Origin: Photobacterium rosenbergii
GTDB lineage: Bacteria; Pseudomonadota; Gammaproteobacteria; Enterobacterales; Vibrionaceae
DNA length: 64,000 nt
Reading direction: 5' to 3'
NCBI RefSeq assembly: GCF_003026455.1
Contig: NZ_PYMB01000002.1
Span: forward strand, 1-64,000
Positions within the stretch are counted from its first letter, which is position 1. Each line of letters starts with the position of its first letter. Below, one piece after another: positions 54,489-64,000 of the stretch. Under the pieces are notes generated by a model. It did not search any database, was not told the origin of the DNA, and saw only the letters and a list, made by a program, of their open reading frames with translations. A program made the translations under genes and the position numbers.

Positions 54489-54962
54489 TTAATTGATTTT
54501 AAACAGCTCAACATCAAAGATCAGCACCGAGCCCGGTGGGATCGAGCCAATGGCTCTGTTGCCGTAGGCCAGTTCAGCCGGGACAAAGAAGCGTGTCTTC
54601 TCGCCCTCAACCATCAGCTGTACACCTTCTGTCCAACCTTTGATTACCTGGTTCAGGCCAAATTGGATAGTCTCGCCGCGTTCAACTGAGCTGTCGAATA
54701 CCGTGCCGTCTAGTAGCGTACCGTGGTAGTGGACGGTGACTTTGTCGCTCGCTTTCGGGTGTACCGTGCCTGTACCTTCTTGCAGTACCAAGTACTGTAG
54801 GCCAGATGCGGTGGTTTGCACTCCCTCTTTGTCCTTGTTCTCTGCCAGGAAGGTTGCACCGGCCTCGATATTTTCAGCGGCAGCTTGCTTGTTGCCTTGG
54901 GAGCGCTGCATAAAGAAGATGATAAGCGCAACAAGGGCGATACCCAGAATAATTTTAAACAC
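54489..54962 (-). CDS. membrane-anchored FKBP-type peptidyl-prolyl isomerase
   Basis: 157 residues. An N-terminal helix (IILGIALVALIIFFM) serves as anchor or uncleaved signal, then a short linker and one FKBP domain (about 52-155) with VHYHGTLLDGTVFDSS, FGLNQVIKGWTEGVQLM, and IPPGSVLIFDVELF. Prolyl isomerase, probably facing the periplasm. It is transcribed from the opposite strand to the PTS pair, with a 93-base gap between their 3' ends. The downstream gap has no strong terminator that I can see. Confidence 0.9.
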   Translation of the reverse strand: MFKIILGIALVALIIFFMQRSQGNKQAAAENIEAGATFLAENKDKEGVQTTASGLQYLVLQEGTGTVHPKASDKVTVHYHGTLLDGTVFDSSVERGETIQFGLNQVIKGWTEGVQLMVEGEKTRFFVPAELAYGNRAIGSIPPGSVLIFDVELFKIN

Positions 54963-55009
54963 GTAAGTTCCTCATATCGTGTTGATTCATTGGCTGATAG
55001 TAGCAGAGC

Positions 55010-55588
55010 TTATTGCTGGGTGAAAGGTGGGGGAGAAGAGGTAATATCACTGGGGATGAGCGAGAACAGTAAACCATCGACCGGACCGTCCTGGGTGATG
55101 ATGCGGTTTCGGGCTGTGCACTCGAAATGGGCTTTGGTAGCGAGGGCTGTACGTTGACTAGCAAGGTTGCCGGTATGGGTCACAATTTCGATCCGTGTCA
55201 GGCCGACAGTCTCGAAGGCAAACTGGGCGATAGCTTGGCATGCTTCCTTGGCATAGCCTTGCCGCTGGGCGCTGGAGCGGATCCAGTAACCCATTTCAGC
55301 TGAGTTTGTCAGCTCGGATAAATTGCTCAGGGAGGTGCTACCAATAAACGTCTCCGTACTGCGTTCGAAGATAGCAAACTCATAACTGATGTCGTAAGCC
55401 CAATTCTGTTGACTGGCATAAATCCACTCATGGGCATCGTGTTGGCTATACTGGGCGTGGCACCAAGGTAGCCAAGGGGTAAGGCTTTGCTGGGAGTGGT
55501 GAATAGCCTCGAGCAAATCCAACAGGTCGGCATTTTTGTAGGGGCGAAGCAATAAGCGCTCGCTGGTAAGTTGGTAGTCTGTTTTCAT
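55010..55588 (-). CDS. GNAT acetyltransferase, RimJ/RimL type
   Basis: About 192 residues. The GNAT core follows RimJ/RimL layout: TSERLLLRPY at the N-terminus, FIGSTSLSNL, then AEMGYWIRSSAQRQGYAKEACQAIAQFAF with the acetyl-CoA pyrophosphate loop (QRQGYA) and TRIEIVTHTGNLASQRTALA. It probably acetylates an amino group; the target is unknown (ribosomal N-termini or small molecules in relatives). Start may be ATG at 55588 or the GTG at 55597 that sits closer to GGAG. Upstream of the FKBP gene on the same strand. Confidence 0.83.
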   Translation of the reverse strand: MKTDYQLTSERLLLRPYKNADLLDLLEAIHHSQQSLTPWLPWCHAQYSQHDAHEWIYASQQNWAYDISYEFAIFERSTETFIGSTSLSNLSELTNSAEMGYWIRSSAQRQGYAKEACQAIAQFAFETVGLTRIEIVTHTGNLASQRTALATKAHFECTARNRIITQDGPVDGLLFSLIPSDITSSPPPFTQQ

Positions 55589-55733
55589 CCTGTCCACAGT
55601 CTCCGTCAGTATCTATTGTTAGCATAAACGGGTAAGGCGGAATTGTCGCAGGCGTTGTTTGGATTGTGGCTGAAAATGTGAAAAGGGCTGCGTTTGCAGC
55701 CCTTTTTCAATCAGTACTTGCTCGTTGGCGGTT

Positions 55734-56543
55734 TTAACCGTCGATACGGCGAATTTGGATCACCATACCCATTAGCGGGTGATCAAGGTAGTGGGTTTCA
55801 CCACTACGCATCTTACGCTGCTGCTCGAATTGGTAAGCCTTAAGGAATTCTTCCACTTTGACTTGCTTCTTCACTTCTTGCAGGTGGCCGATCTGAACAT
55901 TACCTTCCGGCTCGATTGAGCCTTCCATCGGGTCAAGTGGCTCAGCACCAATAATCACTTCACGGCGGCTAGGCTCCCGAAGCGCAAAGTTGGCTTCGGT
56001 GAACAGGAAGTGCTGGACATATACACGTAATGTACCGTCTAGCTCGCGCAGGGACTGCGCTTCTTGCTCAATGTTGTCACTGTCCGTGAGGGACTCTTCG
56101 GCGAAGCCATCATTGAATGACTCATCAATAGGCTCACTCGACTGGGCAGATTTCAGGCTGCCATCAGGTAAAAACTGGGCGGAGAAGTCGTCACCTGCCG
56201 TAAAGTGAATACGTGGCGCAGCAGCACGGCTCAAATCACCTTGGCGCCAGCCAAAGTGTGCCAGTGGAGTAAAGCCGGCGTGTTGCTTGAGCTTGTTGTA
56301 CTGTGAGTTGAGCTGAAACTGTGAGGACGGCATTTTGCGTATCCCCCTAGCCTGTAGGCGAGCAGTATCACCAAAGTCGATAGCGCCTTTGAGGTTGATA
56401 GGCTTTTGGCTATCAGGCCAAGACTCACTGACTTGCTCAGGCGCAATGTTGCGCTTGAACAGGATCACTTCGATATCAAACTGTCGGGCTGCAAGGCTCG
56501 GCCAGCTAATGGCGAACAGCAGCAAATAAATGAGATTTTTCAA
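55734..56543 (-). CDS. csiV: peptidoglycan-binding protein CsiV
   Basis: Periplasmic protein that in Vibrio cholerae binds peptidoglycan and supports PBP1A through LpoA. The protein starts with a signal peptide (LIYLLLFAISWPSLAARQ) and then FDIEVILFKRN, the characteristic opening of the family; the C-terminus ends GMVIQIRRID. No ATG is available. TTG at 56543 has GGAG seven bases upstream and gives a normal signal peptide; a GTG at 56558 is the alternative. It lies 29 bases after mfd on the same strand, as in V. cholerae. Confidence 0.85.
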   Translation of the reverse strand: MKNLIYLLLFAISWPSLAARQFDIEVILFKRNIAPEQVSESWPDSQKPINLKGAIDFGDTARLQARGIRKMPSSQFQLNSQYNKLKQHAGFTPLAHFGWRQGDLSRAAAPRIHFTAGDDFSAQFLPDGSLKSAQSSEPIDESFNDGFAEESLTDSDNIEQEAQSLRELDGTLRVYVQHFLFTEANFALREPSRREVIIGAEPLDPMEGSIEPEGNVQIGHLQEVKKQVKVEEFLKAYQFEQQRKMRSGETHYLDHPLMGMVIQIRRIDG

Positions 56544-56572
56544 GATAATACTCCGCACTTAAGTGCTATCTA

Positions 56573-59500
56573 TTATAGAGCGTTTTCAGCCAACTTTGTT
56601 AGAAGACCGTCAACATACTTTATTCTGTCTTTTCTGTCACTCATCGGCGCCATGACTTTCAGCTTGGTCGGGCCTTCCATCCGGAAATGCTGTGGCTGTG
56701 ATTGCAGCAGGCCAACCAGCAATCCAGGGTCAATATTGGCATTCGGGTTAAACTCGATAAAGCCACCTTTCTCACCAGCTTCAATCTTGCGCACGCCAAT
56801 GCCTGCAGCTTTGAGCTTGATCTTGTTAAGCACCAAGAGGTTACTGGTTGGGTCCGGTAGCAAGCCAAAGCGGTCGATGAGCTCAACTTTGAGTTCATCC
56901 AACGCTTTTTCATCGTTGGCACTCGCTATGCGCTTGTACAAAGACAGTCGGGTATTGATATCTGGAATGAAGTCTTCAGGCAGCAAGGCTGGGAGGCGCA
57001 GTTCAACCTCAGTTTGCTGGCGTAGTAGATCATCGAGGGAAGGCTCTTTACCTTCTTTGAGGGCTTCGACAGCCTGCTCAAGCATTTCCATGTAAAGGGT
57101 GAAGCCAACCGATTGGATCTGGCCGCTTTGTTCATCACCAAGCAGTTCACCTGCACCACGGATTTCAAGATCATGGGTAGCAAGGGTAAAGCCTGCGCCC
57201 AAGTCTTCCAGTGAAGAAATGGCTTCGAGTCGCTTGACCGCATCTTTGGTCATGCGCTTAGGATGCGGTGTAAGCAGATAGGCGTACGCTTGGTGGTGTG
57301 AACGGCCGACGCGGCCACGAAGCTGGTGAAGCTGCGCCAAACCAAGGTGGTCGGCACGGTTGATCACTATGGTGTTGGCGGTTGGTACGTCGATACCGGT
57401 TTCGATGATGGTGGTACACACCAGCAGGTTGAATCGCTGGTGGTAGAAGTCACTCATGATCTTTTCGAGTTCACGTTCACGCATCTGGCCATGGGCAAAG
57501 GTGATACGTGCTTCCGGGATAAGCTTGGCCAAATCCTCGGCAGTTTTCTCTATGGAGTCGACATCATTGTGCAGGAAGTACACCTGGCCACCACGCATGA
57601 CCTCACGCAATACCGCTTCCCTAACCAGGGCATCGTCCGATTCGCGGACAAAGGTCTTGATAGCCAGACGACGTGCTGGAGGCGTCGCAATAATCGATAG
57701 ATCTCGCATCCCACTCATCGCCATATTCAGGGTACGAGGAATTGGGGTTGCGGTCAGGGTTAGGATATCGACATCGGCACGGATCGCCTTGAGTTTCTCT
57801 TTCTGGCGAACCCCGAAACGGTGTTCTTCATCAACAATCAGTAGGCCCAAATCGTGGTAATCCACCGAGGCATTGAGCAGCTTATGGGTGCCGATCAGGA
57901 TATCGATTTTGCCCTCGGCCATATCGGCTAAGATCTGTTTCTGCTCCTTGACGGTTTTGAAGCGTGACAATACTTCAACCCGTACCGGTGTATTGGCAAA
58001 GCGGTCACGGAAGTTTTCAAAGTGCTGTTGGGCCAACAAGGTGGTCGGTACCAAAACCGTAACCTGCTTGTTGTTGTCGACGGCGACAAAGGCCGCTCGC
58101 ATCGCCACTTCTGTTTTGCCGAAGCCTACATCACCACAGACCAAACGATCCATGGCTTTAGGCTGGCACATATCTGACAGTACTGCGTTGATAGCCAGCG
58201 CTTGGTCGTGGGTTTCCTCGAACGGGAAACCGGTACAGAAATCAGCGTAGGCTTCACGGTCAAGGTTGAACTTGTGGCCAGGCTTCATCTCGCGCTTGGC
58301 ATAGACATCAAGCAACTCGGCAGCGACATCACGGACTTTCTCTGCCGCTTTCTTGCGGGCTTTGGCCCATGTTTCGCCACCTAGCTTGTGGATAGGGGCG
58401 CTATCTTCAGCACCACCGGAGTAGCGGCTTATAAGGTGCAGTGAGGCAACCGGGACATAGAGTTTGGCACCGCCTTGGTATTCCAAGGTGACGTATTCAG
58501 TTTTCATCCCGCCGGCTTCTAGGGTTTGTAGCCCTTGATAGCGACCGATGCCATGGTCGATATGGACAACCGGCTGACCGACTTTAAGCTCTGCTAGGTT
58601 GCGGATAATCGTGTCGGCATTGACGGATTTCTTCTCGTCGCGACGACGGCGCTGGACCACGCGCTCACCGAGAAGGTCGCTCTCACAGATCAGGGCAACT
58701 TCAGGCTGCTCCAAGACAAAGCCTTGCTCTGCTGCACCAATCACCAAGCTGAACTTGCCCGGGGCAGACAAGGCCTCTGTAAGCGTCGGGGCTACAACAG
58801 GGCGGAGTTTTATCCGGCCTAGCAGGTCAAGCAGGGCTTCGCGCCGGCCTTCAGAGGCGACTGAAAAGATAATCTTACCCGGGTAGCTTTCCGAGTAGCG
58901 GCGAAGCTCGGCCAGTGGCTCTTTGAGCTGGTGATTGATGGTTAGCTCAGGGATCGGCTGTACCGGTAGGTTATAGCGGCCCGCTTTTTCAGGTTCGCTG
59001 TCATGGCGAATGCGTACCTGTGGCAATGTTTTGAAATAGCTGAACATTTCATCTTTGGTCAGCCACAGCTCCTTGGGCTCAAGCAGAGGTCGCAAAGGGT
59101 CGACCCGGCGTTGGTCGAAGCGGTATTCGGCATCCGTTAGGAATTGGTCAACGGCAGGCTCTAGTGTACCGATAGTGATGAGCAGGCTGTTATCTGGCAG
59201 GTAATCGAATAGGGTTTCGGTCTGCTCAAAAAATAGTGGTTGCCAATATTCGATACCCGCAGGCCAGGTCTTTTTGCTGACTTGCTGGTAGATTGATTCC
59301 GGCTCGCGACGTGCCTCGAAGCGCTCGCGCCAGCGCATGCGGAAGTTTTCGATGGCAATTTCATCGGTCGGGAATTCGTGTGCAGGCAGTAATCGGATTT
59401 GCTCGATTTCACCGGTAGAGCGCTGGTTCTCTGGGTCAAACTGGCGGATTGAATCGACTTCATCATCAAAGAAGTCAATGCGGTAAGGCTGGTTGCTGCC

Positions 59501-60028
59501 CATCGGGAACAAGTCAATCAGTGAACCACGGCTGGCGTATTCACCATGTTCGATAACCTGATCGACATGGCGGTAGCCCGAGGCTTCAAGCTGCAAGCGC
59601 AGTTTATCCAGTGATAGCTTGTCGCCGTTTCGCACCATCAGCGCATGCTGGTGGATGAAGGCCCGTGGGGTCAAACGTTGTAGTAGGGTGCTGATAGGCA
59701 CCAACACCACCCCGTTAGCCTGCTGCGGTAGGGAGTATAAGCGAGTCAGTCTGTCTGAAATAATATCTTGGTGCGGTGAGAAGTTATCGTAAGGCAAGGT
59801 TTCCCAGTCAGGGAACACGCTAACTTCTTGTGCAGTAAACTGGCTAACTTCCGGTTGAAGGCGTAATGCTGTTTGGGTGTCAGGCACCACAGCAAGTATC
59901 GGCCCCTGATGATCTTGGGCCAGTTCTGCGACGGAAAGGGCCAGCGCAGCACCAGACACATTACCGATAAATCGGCTGTCACCTGGTTTGGACGGTAATG
60001 GAAGAGAGAGAATAGACTGTGCTTTCAT
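56573..60028 (-). CDS. mfd: transcription-repair coupling factor
   Basis: ATP-driven DNA translocase that displaces stalled RNA polymerase and recruits UvrA. 1151 residues, the standard length. The N-terminal UvrB-homology region includes FPDWETLPYD and the GS(R/L)IDLFPMG segment; the RNA-polymerase-interacting region has VHIDHGIGRY near 485. Helicase motifs: Walker A GDVGFGKTEVA near 631, DEEHRFGVRQKEKL near 733, and GRVGRS near 900. The C-terminal D7 domain is present. Flanked by csiV and a PilZ-like gene on the same strand, two bases from the latter. Confidence 0.97.
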   Translation of the reverse strand: MKAQSILSLPLPSKPGDSRFIGNVSGAALALSVAELAQDHQGPILAVVPDTQTALRLQPEVSQFTAQEVSVFPDWETLPYDNFSPHQDIISDRLTRLYSLPQQANGVVLVPISTLLQRLTPRAFIHQHALMVRNGDKLSLDKLRLQLEASGYRHVDQVIEHGEYASRGSLIDLFPMGSNQPYRIDFFDDEVDSIRQFDPENQRSTGEIEQIRLLPAHEFPTDEIAIENFRMRWRERFEARREPESIYQQVSKKTWPAGIEYWQPLFFEQTETLFDYLPDNSLLITIGTLEPAVDQFLTDAEYRFDQRRVDPLRPLLEPKELWLTKDEMFSYFKTLPQVRIRHDSEPEKAGRYNLPVQPIPELTINHQLKEPLAELRRYSESYPGKIIFSVASEGRREALLDLLGRIKLRPVVAPTLTEALSAPGKFSLVIGAAEQGFVLEQPEVALICESDLLGERVVQRRRRDEKKSVNADTIIRNLAELKVGQPVVHIDHGIGRYQGLQTLEAGGMKTEYVTLEYQGGAKLYVPVASLHLISRYSGGAEDSAPIHKLGGETWAKARKKAAEKVRDVAAELLDVYAKREMKPGHKFNLDREAYADFCTGFPFEETHDQALAINAVLSDMCQPKAMDRLVCGDVGFGKTEVAMRAAFVAVDNNKQVTVLVPTTLLAQQHFENFRDRFANTPVRVEVLSRFKTVKEQKQILADMAEGKIDILIGTHKLLNASVDYHDLGLLIVDEEHRFGVRQKEKLKAIRADVDILTLTATPIPRTLNMAMSGMRDLSIIATPPARRLAIKTFVRESDDALVREAVLREVMRGGQVYFLHNDVDSIEKTAEDLAKLIPEARITFAHGQMRERELEKIMSDFYHQRFNLLVCTTIIETGIDVPTANTIVINRADHLGLAQLHQLRGRVGRSHHQAYAYLLTPHPKRMTKDAVKRLEAISSLEDLGAGFTLATHDLEIRGAGELLGDEQSGQIQSVGFTLYMEMLEQAVEALKEGKEPSLDDLLRQQTEVELRLPALLPEDFIPDINTRLSLYKRIASANDEKALDELKVELIDRFGLLPDPTSNLLVLNKIKLKAAGIGVRKIEAGEKGGFIEFNPNANIDPGLLVGLLQSQPQHFRMEGPTKLKVMAPMSDRKDRIKYVDGLLTKLAENAL

Positions 60029-60030
60029 GA

Positions 60031-60609
60031 TTAACTTTTATTGTCTGATCGCAGTTGGGCGCGTTGGCGCAGAATTTTTTGTTGAAAGTGCAGGGCGGCT
60101 CGGATCAGCAGATCCCTGTCATCTTCCATCAAGCATACGTATTTCAAGGCTACCTCGTAGTTACCATCCTGCTGAGGTTGGCATTGGGTTACTTCAGCAT
60201 AGGCGTAAACAGCGGCGGCAGGGTTATCGAGGAACAGCTTGAGCCTGACTTTGCTCCCTTCTGCCAATGCTTGCGTTGAAAAGTAGGACAGTTGGCTGGC
60301 ACCGAACGTATGGGTGACGAAACGCAGTTTGGCGTCATCTTGTTGAGCAAGCACAAAAGAGAGCAACAAGTTGATTTTGTTGTTTTGTGCTGTCAGGTAA
60401 TTAGAGAGTGCTTTGAATTCATCTTTTTTGAGTTGGGATAGAGAATGCTCTAGCCCTTCATCTAGGCTGCTGCATTCACTGGCAATACGAAACAGGGGCG
60501 GGATTTCTTGCTGGAAAGCCAGCATATCGGGAACACTTTCACCGACTGGGAGCGGTTCTACATTGATGGTCAATCCGGCATGGACTGAAAAATACTCGTC
60601 CTGATTCAT
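60031..60609 (-). CDS. PilZ-domain-like protein (PlzB-like, degenerate motif)
   Basis: 192 residues, immediately upstream of mfd (two-base gap), the place of the PlzB gene in V. cholerae. The C-terminal half (about 100-180) has the beta-barrel pattern of PilZ, with FGASQLSYFSTQALAEGSKVRLKLFL where canonical domains read (D/N)xSxxG. No clear RxxxR motif precedes it, so c-di-GMP binding is doubtful. The N-terminal half is a helical domain. Its role may be structural or regulatory. Divergent from lolC. Confidence 0.7.
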   Translation of the reverse strand: MNQDEYFSVHAGLTINVEPLPVGESVPDMLAFQQEIPPLFRIASECSSLDEGLEHSLSQLKKDEFKALSNYLTAQNNKINLLLSFVLAQQDDAKLRFVTHTFGASQLSYFSTQALAEGSKVRLKLFLDNPAAAVYAYAEVTQCQPQQDGNYEVALKYVCLMEDDRDLLIRAALHFQQKILRQRAQLRSDNKS

Positions 60610-60799
60610 GTCGCACTCGATATAATTTAACTATCCTACGATTATCACTCAGCAATTGCATTGGGACAAGTGAAGCAGGCCTAAGAGCGGGGGTTTTAAC
60701 CGCTGTTTTTACATTACTTTTACTGCGCTTAATGGTAATCGGAAGCTGCAACAGGTATGCTTTCGAACAGTTTTTATAAGGATGGTATCTTCTTAATCT

Positions 60800-62008
60800 A
60801 TGTTTCATCCCGTATCGTTTTTTATCGGGCTGCGGTATCTCAGAGGACGCTCTGGAGATAGGTTCAGCCGTTTCGTTTCCTATATGTCGACCGCGGGTAT
60901 TACCGTTGGGGTACTCTCCCTCGTGACCGTATTGTCTGTTATGAACGGTTTTGAGCAGCAACTCAAGGAGCGGATCCTAGGTGTGATGCCCCAAGCGGTA
61001 ATCTCAAGCCAAGATGGCCACCTCTCCCGTACCGAGCAAACGCCAGAAGAGCTCAAGTCAATTCCCCATGTTGATATGGTCTCACCGCTAACCCGCAGTG
61101 AAGCCATTTTGCAAAGTGCTAAATCATTGTCTGCAGGTATGCTGCTTGGTGTTGACCCTGAAGCTTTTGAACCGGTGGGTTATTACGTCAACCAAGGCGA
61201 TATCATGGATCTGGAAGCGGGTAGCTACAAGGTTATCTTGGGCCAGGCGCTTGCCAATCAACTGGGCGTGAAGGTAGGCGACAAGGTACGGCTAATGGTG
61301 ACCAGTGCCAGCCAGTACACACCACTTGGCCGGATCCCAAGTCAGCGCAACTTTGAAGTCGCGGGTTTGTACAATACCGGCTCAGATGTAGACGGCCAGT
61401 TGATATTGACCCACATTGATGATGCCGGGCGCTTGCTAAGGTTTAAGCCGGGCCAAATCACCGGGTGGCGTCTGTTTGTTGATGACCCATTTGTCGTCGC
61501 AGAGCTTGCCAACCGACCGTTGCCTGAAGGTATGACTTGGTCGGATTGGCGTGAGCAACGCGGTGAACTGTTCCAGGCAGTCAAAATGGAAAAGAACATG
61601 ATGGGTCTGATGCTCGGGCTGATTATTGGCGTGGCGGCTTTTAACATCATCTCGGCACTGATTATGGTGGTGATGGAGAAGCAGGCCGAAGTGGCTATTT
61701 TGAAAACTCAGGGTATGTCCAGCCGCCAGGTGTTAATGGTCTTCATGGTACAAGGGGCCAGTAGTGGTGTGATAGGTGCGATAATTGGCGGAATTTTAGG
61801 TACCTTACTGGCATTAAACCTCAATGCTTTACTGACTGTTCTTGGCGTGAATTTGATATCTGCTGGTGGGCAATTGCCAGTCGTGATCTCTCCACTTCAG
61901 ATTATTTTAGTTATTGTCGGCGCTATTATTCTTAGTTTGCTGGCAACTGTTTTTCCTTCCTACCGGGCGGCATCGGTTCGTCCAGCTGAGGCACTTCGTT
62001 ATGAGTAA
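60800..62008 (+). CDS. lolC: lipoprotein-releasing ABC permease LolC
   Basis: Inner-membrane permease of the LolCDE complex that extracts outer-membrane lipoproteins and hands them to LolA. 402 residues: N-terminal [10 protein letters not shown] and helix 1, a large periplasmic domain (about 45-265; it includes the conserved [13 protein letters not shown]), then three helices in the C-terminal FtsX-like part ([19 protein letters not shown], and AILKTQGMS). Ends [16 protein letters not shown] as in the family. It overlaps lolD by eight bases. Confidence 0.95.
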   Translation: MFHPVSFFIGLRYLRGRSGDRFSRFVSYMSTAGITVGVLSLVTVLSVMNGFEQQLKERILGVMPQAVISSQDGHLSRTEQTPEELKSIPHVDMVSPLTRSEAILQSAKSLSAGMLLGVDPEAFEPVGYYVNQGDIMDLEAGSYKVILGQALANQLGVKVGDKVRLMVTSASQYTPLGRIPSQRNFEVAGLYNTGSDVDGQLILTHIDDAGRLLRFKPGQITGWRLFVDDPFVVAELANRPLPEGMTWSDWREQRGELFQAVKMEKNMMGLMLGLIIGVAAFNIISALIMVVMEKQAEVAILKTQGMSSRQVLMVFMVQGASSGVIGAIIGGILGTLLALNLNALLTVLGVNLISAGGQLPVVISPLQIILVIVGAIILSLLATVFPSYRAASVRPAEALRYE

Positions 62009-62690
62009 TGCATTATTGGTTTGTCAGGGCTTGAGAAAAGTTTATCGTGAAGCCCAGCTTGAAACAGAGGTGCTCAAAGGGGTGGGTTTCCATCTGGATG
62101 CTGGCGAGTTGGTCGGCATCGTTGGGGCATCGGGCTCTGGTAAGAGTACGCTATTGCATTTGCTCGGAGCATTGGATGACCCAAGTGAAGGTGATGTGTT
62201 TTTCAAAGGCAAAAAGCTCAATGCCATGAGTGCTAACAAGCAGGCGAAATTGCGCAACCAAGAGATTGGTTTTGTCTACCAGTTCCACCACCTGCTGGCC
62301 GATTTCAGTGCGGTGGAGAACGTGGCGATGCCTTTGCTTATCGGTGGAGTAACAGCGGGCAAGGCGCGTTCGCAGGCTCATAGTATCCTAGAGTTGGTTG
62401 GCTTGGGGCACAGGTTGGAACATCGCCCGTCCGAACTCAGTGGTGGTGAGCGCCAGCGTGTTGCTATAGCGCGAGCTCTGGTTAACAAGCCTTCGCTGGT
62501 ACTGGCTGATGAACCAACAGGTAACTTGGATCATAAAACCGCCCTTGAGATTTATGATTTGATGCGCAAGCTCAACAAAGAGTCCGGAACGGCCTTTTTG
62601 GTGGTGACCCATGATAATGAGCTTGCAGGTAAGCTTGACCGTTGTATGCACATGCAAGACGGTGAGTTACAGCAGGTAGAGGTGGCTTGA
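62001..62690 (+). CDS. lolD: lipoprotein-releasing ABC ATPase LolD
   Basis: Cytoplasmic ATPase of LolCDE, 229 residues. Walker [16 protein letters not shown] near residue 43, Q-loop in FVYQFHHLL, signature [15 protein letters not shown] near 145, and Walker [13 protein letters not shown]. The start [11 protein letters not shown] at 62001 overlaps the lolC 3' end; longer readings lie inside lolC. The stop overlaps the lolE start by one base, so the three subunits are translationally coupled. Confidence 0.97.
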   Translation: MSNALLVCQGLRKVYREAQLETEVLKGVGFHLDAGELVGIVGASGSGKSTLLHLLGALDDPSEGDVFFKGKKLNAMSANKQAKLRNQEIGFVYQFHHLLADFSAVENVAMPLLIGGVTAGKARSQAHSILELVGLGHRLEHRPSELSGGERQRVAIARALVNKPSLVLADEPTGNLDHKTALEIYDLMRKLNKESGTAFLVVTHDNELAGKLDRCMHMQDGELQQVEVA

Positions 62691-63934
62691 TGTTCCGACC
62701 ACTTTCGCTATTTATTGGTAGCCGTTTCAGCCGTGCCAAACAAAGAAACCGGATGGTTTCTTTTATCTCGATCTCTTCGACTCTTGGTATTGCCGTAGGC
62801 GTGGCTGTGATCATCATCGGCCTTTCGGCAATGAATGGATTCGAACGCGAGCTGCAAAACCGCGTATTGTCGGTGATCCCTCATGGAGAGTTGGAGGCGG
62901 TCACTCCGCCTTTTGAGGACTGGCAGCCTGTGTTGGATTTGGTGGAGCAGCACCCTCGAGTGACTGCGGCAGCACCGTATGTTCAGTTCACGGCATTGCT
63001 TGAAAAAGGCAGCAGCCTCAAAGCGGTTGAAGTACGTGGCGTTGACCCTGAAAAACAGAAAGACGTCAGTGTGCTGCCACAGTTTGTCAAAGACAATGCT
63101 TGGGCGAACCTTGAAGCGGGCAAGCAGCAGGTTATTCTGGGCCAAGGGGTGGCAGATAAGCTGGGTATTGGGGTAGGGGACTGGATCACAGCGATGATCC
63201 CAAATCCGGACCCAAGCCTGAAGCTAAAAGCACCACACCGCATTCGCCTTCAAGTTGCAGGCCTACTTGCCCTAGCCGGGCAGATTGACCATAACTTTGC
63301 CTTGGTGCCTTTGAAAGATGCTCAGCAGTATCTATCGATGGGTGATGGGGTCACCGGTATTGAGCTGAATGTTGATAACGTGCTTGAGGCTCAGAGTATC
63401 GTACGGGAAGTCGGCTTTACGCTGCCTGTGTATGTGTACCTGAAAAGCTGGAACCAGAAATACGGTTATCTTTACCGTGACATCCAGATGGTGCGTACCA
63501 TTATGTATTTGGTCATGGTACTGGTTATTGGGGTGGCTTGCTTTAACATTGTTTCAACCCTGATGATGGCTGTGAAAGACCGTGCCGCAGATATTGCCAT
63601 TTTGCGTACCATGGGGGCCACTGACCGTTTGATTCGCTCAATATTTGTTTGGCATGGAGTGCTATCCGGTGTTGTGGGGAGCCTTGTGGGGTCATTGCTC
63701 GGCTCAATGGTTGCTGTGAACCTGACTACCTTGATTAAAGGCCTTGAAAGCCTGATTGGCCATCAATTCCTTTCTGGTGATATATACTTTGTCGATTTCC
63801 TCCCTACTTCATTGTCTATGCACGACGTGATGTTAGTGACAACGACCGCTGTAGTATTGAGCTTCTTGGCAACCTGGTATCCGGCTAAACGTGCTGGGGC
63901 TCTACAGCCAGCCACGGTACTGAGTGCTAAATAA
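62690..63934 (+). CDS. lolE: lipoprotein-releasing ABC permease LolE
   Basis: Second permease of LolCDE, 414 residues from [17 protein letters not shown]. It has the same topology as LolC: one helix, large periplasmic domain, three C-terminal helices (MYLVMVLVIGVACFNIVSTLMM; ILRTMGAT). Ending TWYPAKRAGALQPATVLSAK is typical. The ATG overlaps the lolD stop (TGATG). Gene order lolC-lolD-lolE is canonical. Confidence 0.96.
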   Translation: MFRPLSLFIGSRFSRAKQRNRMVSFISISSTLGIAVGVAVIIIGLSAMNGFERELQNRVLSVIPHGELEAVTPPFEDWQPVLDLVEQHPRVTAAAPYVQFTALLEKGSSLKAVEVRGVDPEKQKDVSVLPQFVKDNAWANLEAGKQQVILGQGVADKLGIGVGDWITAMIPNPDPSLKLKAPHRIRLQVAGLLALAGQIDHNFALVPLKDAQQYLSMGDGVTGIELNVDNVLEAQSIVREVGFTLPVYVYLKSWNQKYGYLYRDIQMVRTIMYLVMVLVIGVACFNIVSTLMMAVKDRAADIAILRTMGATDRLIRSIFVWHGVLSGVVGSLVGSLLGSMVAVNLTTLIKGLESLIGHQFLSGDIYFVDFLPTSLSMHDVMLVTTTAVVLSFLATWYPAKRAGALQPATVLSAK

Positions 63935-63938
63935 TGGC

Positions 63939-63973
63939 ACCTTTCCTTCAAGGGAGTACTTTGGGGGAAAGGT
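63939..63973. terminator. hairpin downstream of lolE, possible terminator
   Basis: ACCTTTCC and GGAAAGGT pair perfectly over 8 bp around a loop of about 19 bases, starting 5 bases past the lolE stop. The tail is only weakly T-rich, and the window ends 27 bases later. Confidence 0.35.
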
Positions 63974-64000
63974 AGAGCTTTTGGGTAAAATGTATGGGAT

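Overview
The window looks like a chromosomal segment from a Vibrionaceae gamma-proteobacterium, probably Photobacterium or a close relative. The evidence is the gene set and order: fabV beside fadE and a PsrA-like TetR regulator, hexR beside pykA, csiV-mfd-PilZ gene-lolCDE, a phoP-phoQ pair, and aat-bpt-infA. Genus is an inference from family resemblance only. Nearly all of the DNA is ordinary core genome. The accessory-looking parts are the left edge (an IS3-family remnant), the 1.4-kb non-coding stretch at 9977-11428, and the PTS/dehydrogenase pair at 50658-54395.

Layout: 1-3424 holds an IS3 transposase tail, a 7-bp tandem repeat, the polyamine genes speB and speA, and a small Arg-rich ORF ahead of speA. 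3640-9976 holds infA, bpt, aat, a glycine-zipper envelope protein, pykA, hexR and a YeeZ-like nucleotide-sugar-type reductase. 9977-11428 contains no convincing protein gene. It carries four tandem copies of what looks like one small-RNA gene on the minus strand, each with its own promoter-like box and intrinsic terminator, plus a diverged fifth element and a 7-bp tandem repeat. 11429-15839 is fatty-acid metabolism (psrA-like, fadE, fabV). 15924-33400 holds phoQP, a YbjL-type transporter, grxA, an iron alcohol dehydrogenase, nfsA, a lipoprotein, satP, an ADP-ribosylglycohydrolase-like protein, sdaA, sdaC, a CoA Nudix hydrolase, pabB and class I fumarase. 33815-39043 is a three-gene RND efflux operon with two lipoprotein adaptors. 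39117-42371 holds pyrC and a chemotaxis receptor.

42813-50372 is an envelope cluster related to the E. coli hinT-ycfL-lpoB-thiK-nagZ-ycfP-ndh neighbourhood. nagZ is absent, and a COG3014-type lipoprotein and a DUF6279-type lipoprotein are present. 50658-54395 is a mannitol-type PTS permease followed by a 580-residue zinc dehydrogenase with two Rossmann-like modules, not by mtlD. 54489-63934 holds an FKBP isomerase, a GNAT acetyltransferase, csiV, mfd, a degenerate PilZ protein and the lolCDE lipoprotein exporter.

Central carbon flow recurs through the window: PykA under probable HexR control, SdaA/SdaC making pyruvate from serine under a probable CRP site, SatP, fumarase, and Ndh with a probable FNR box. 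Cell-wall assembly is represented by LpoB and CsiV, and lipoprotein export by LolCDE.

The strongest candidate for something undescribed is the tandem small-RNA array at 10061-10960. Next come the PTS/double-Rossmann dehydrogenase pair, the Arg-codon-rich ORF upstream of arginine decarboxylase, and a terminator-like attenuator just before the pyrC ribosome-binding site. All names rest on reading the protein sequences by eye; no database search was run.
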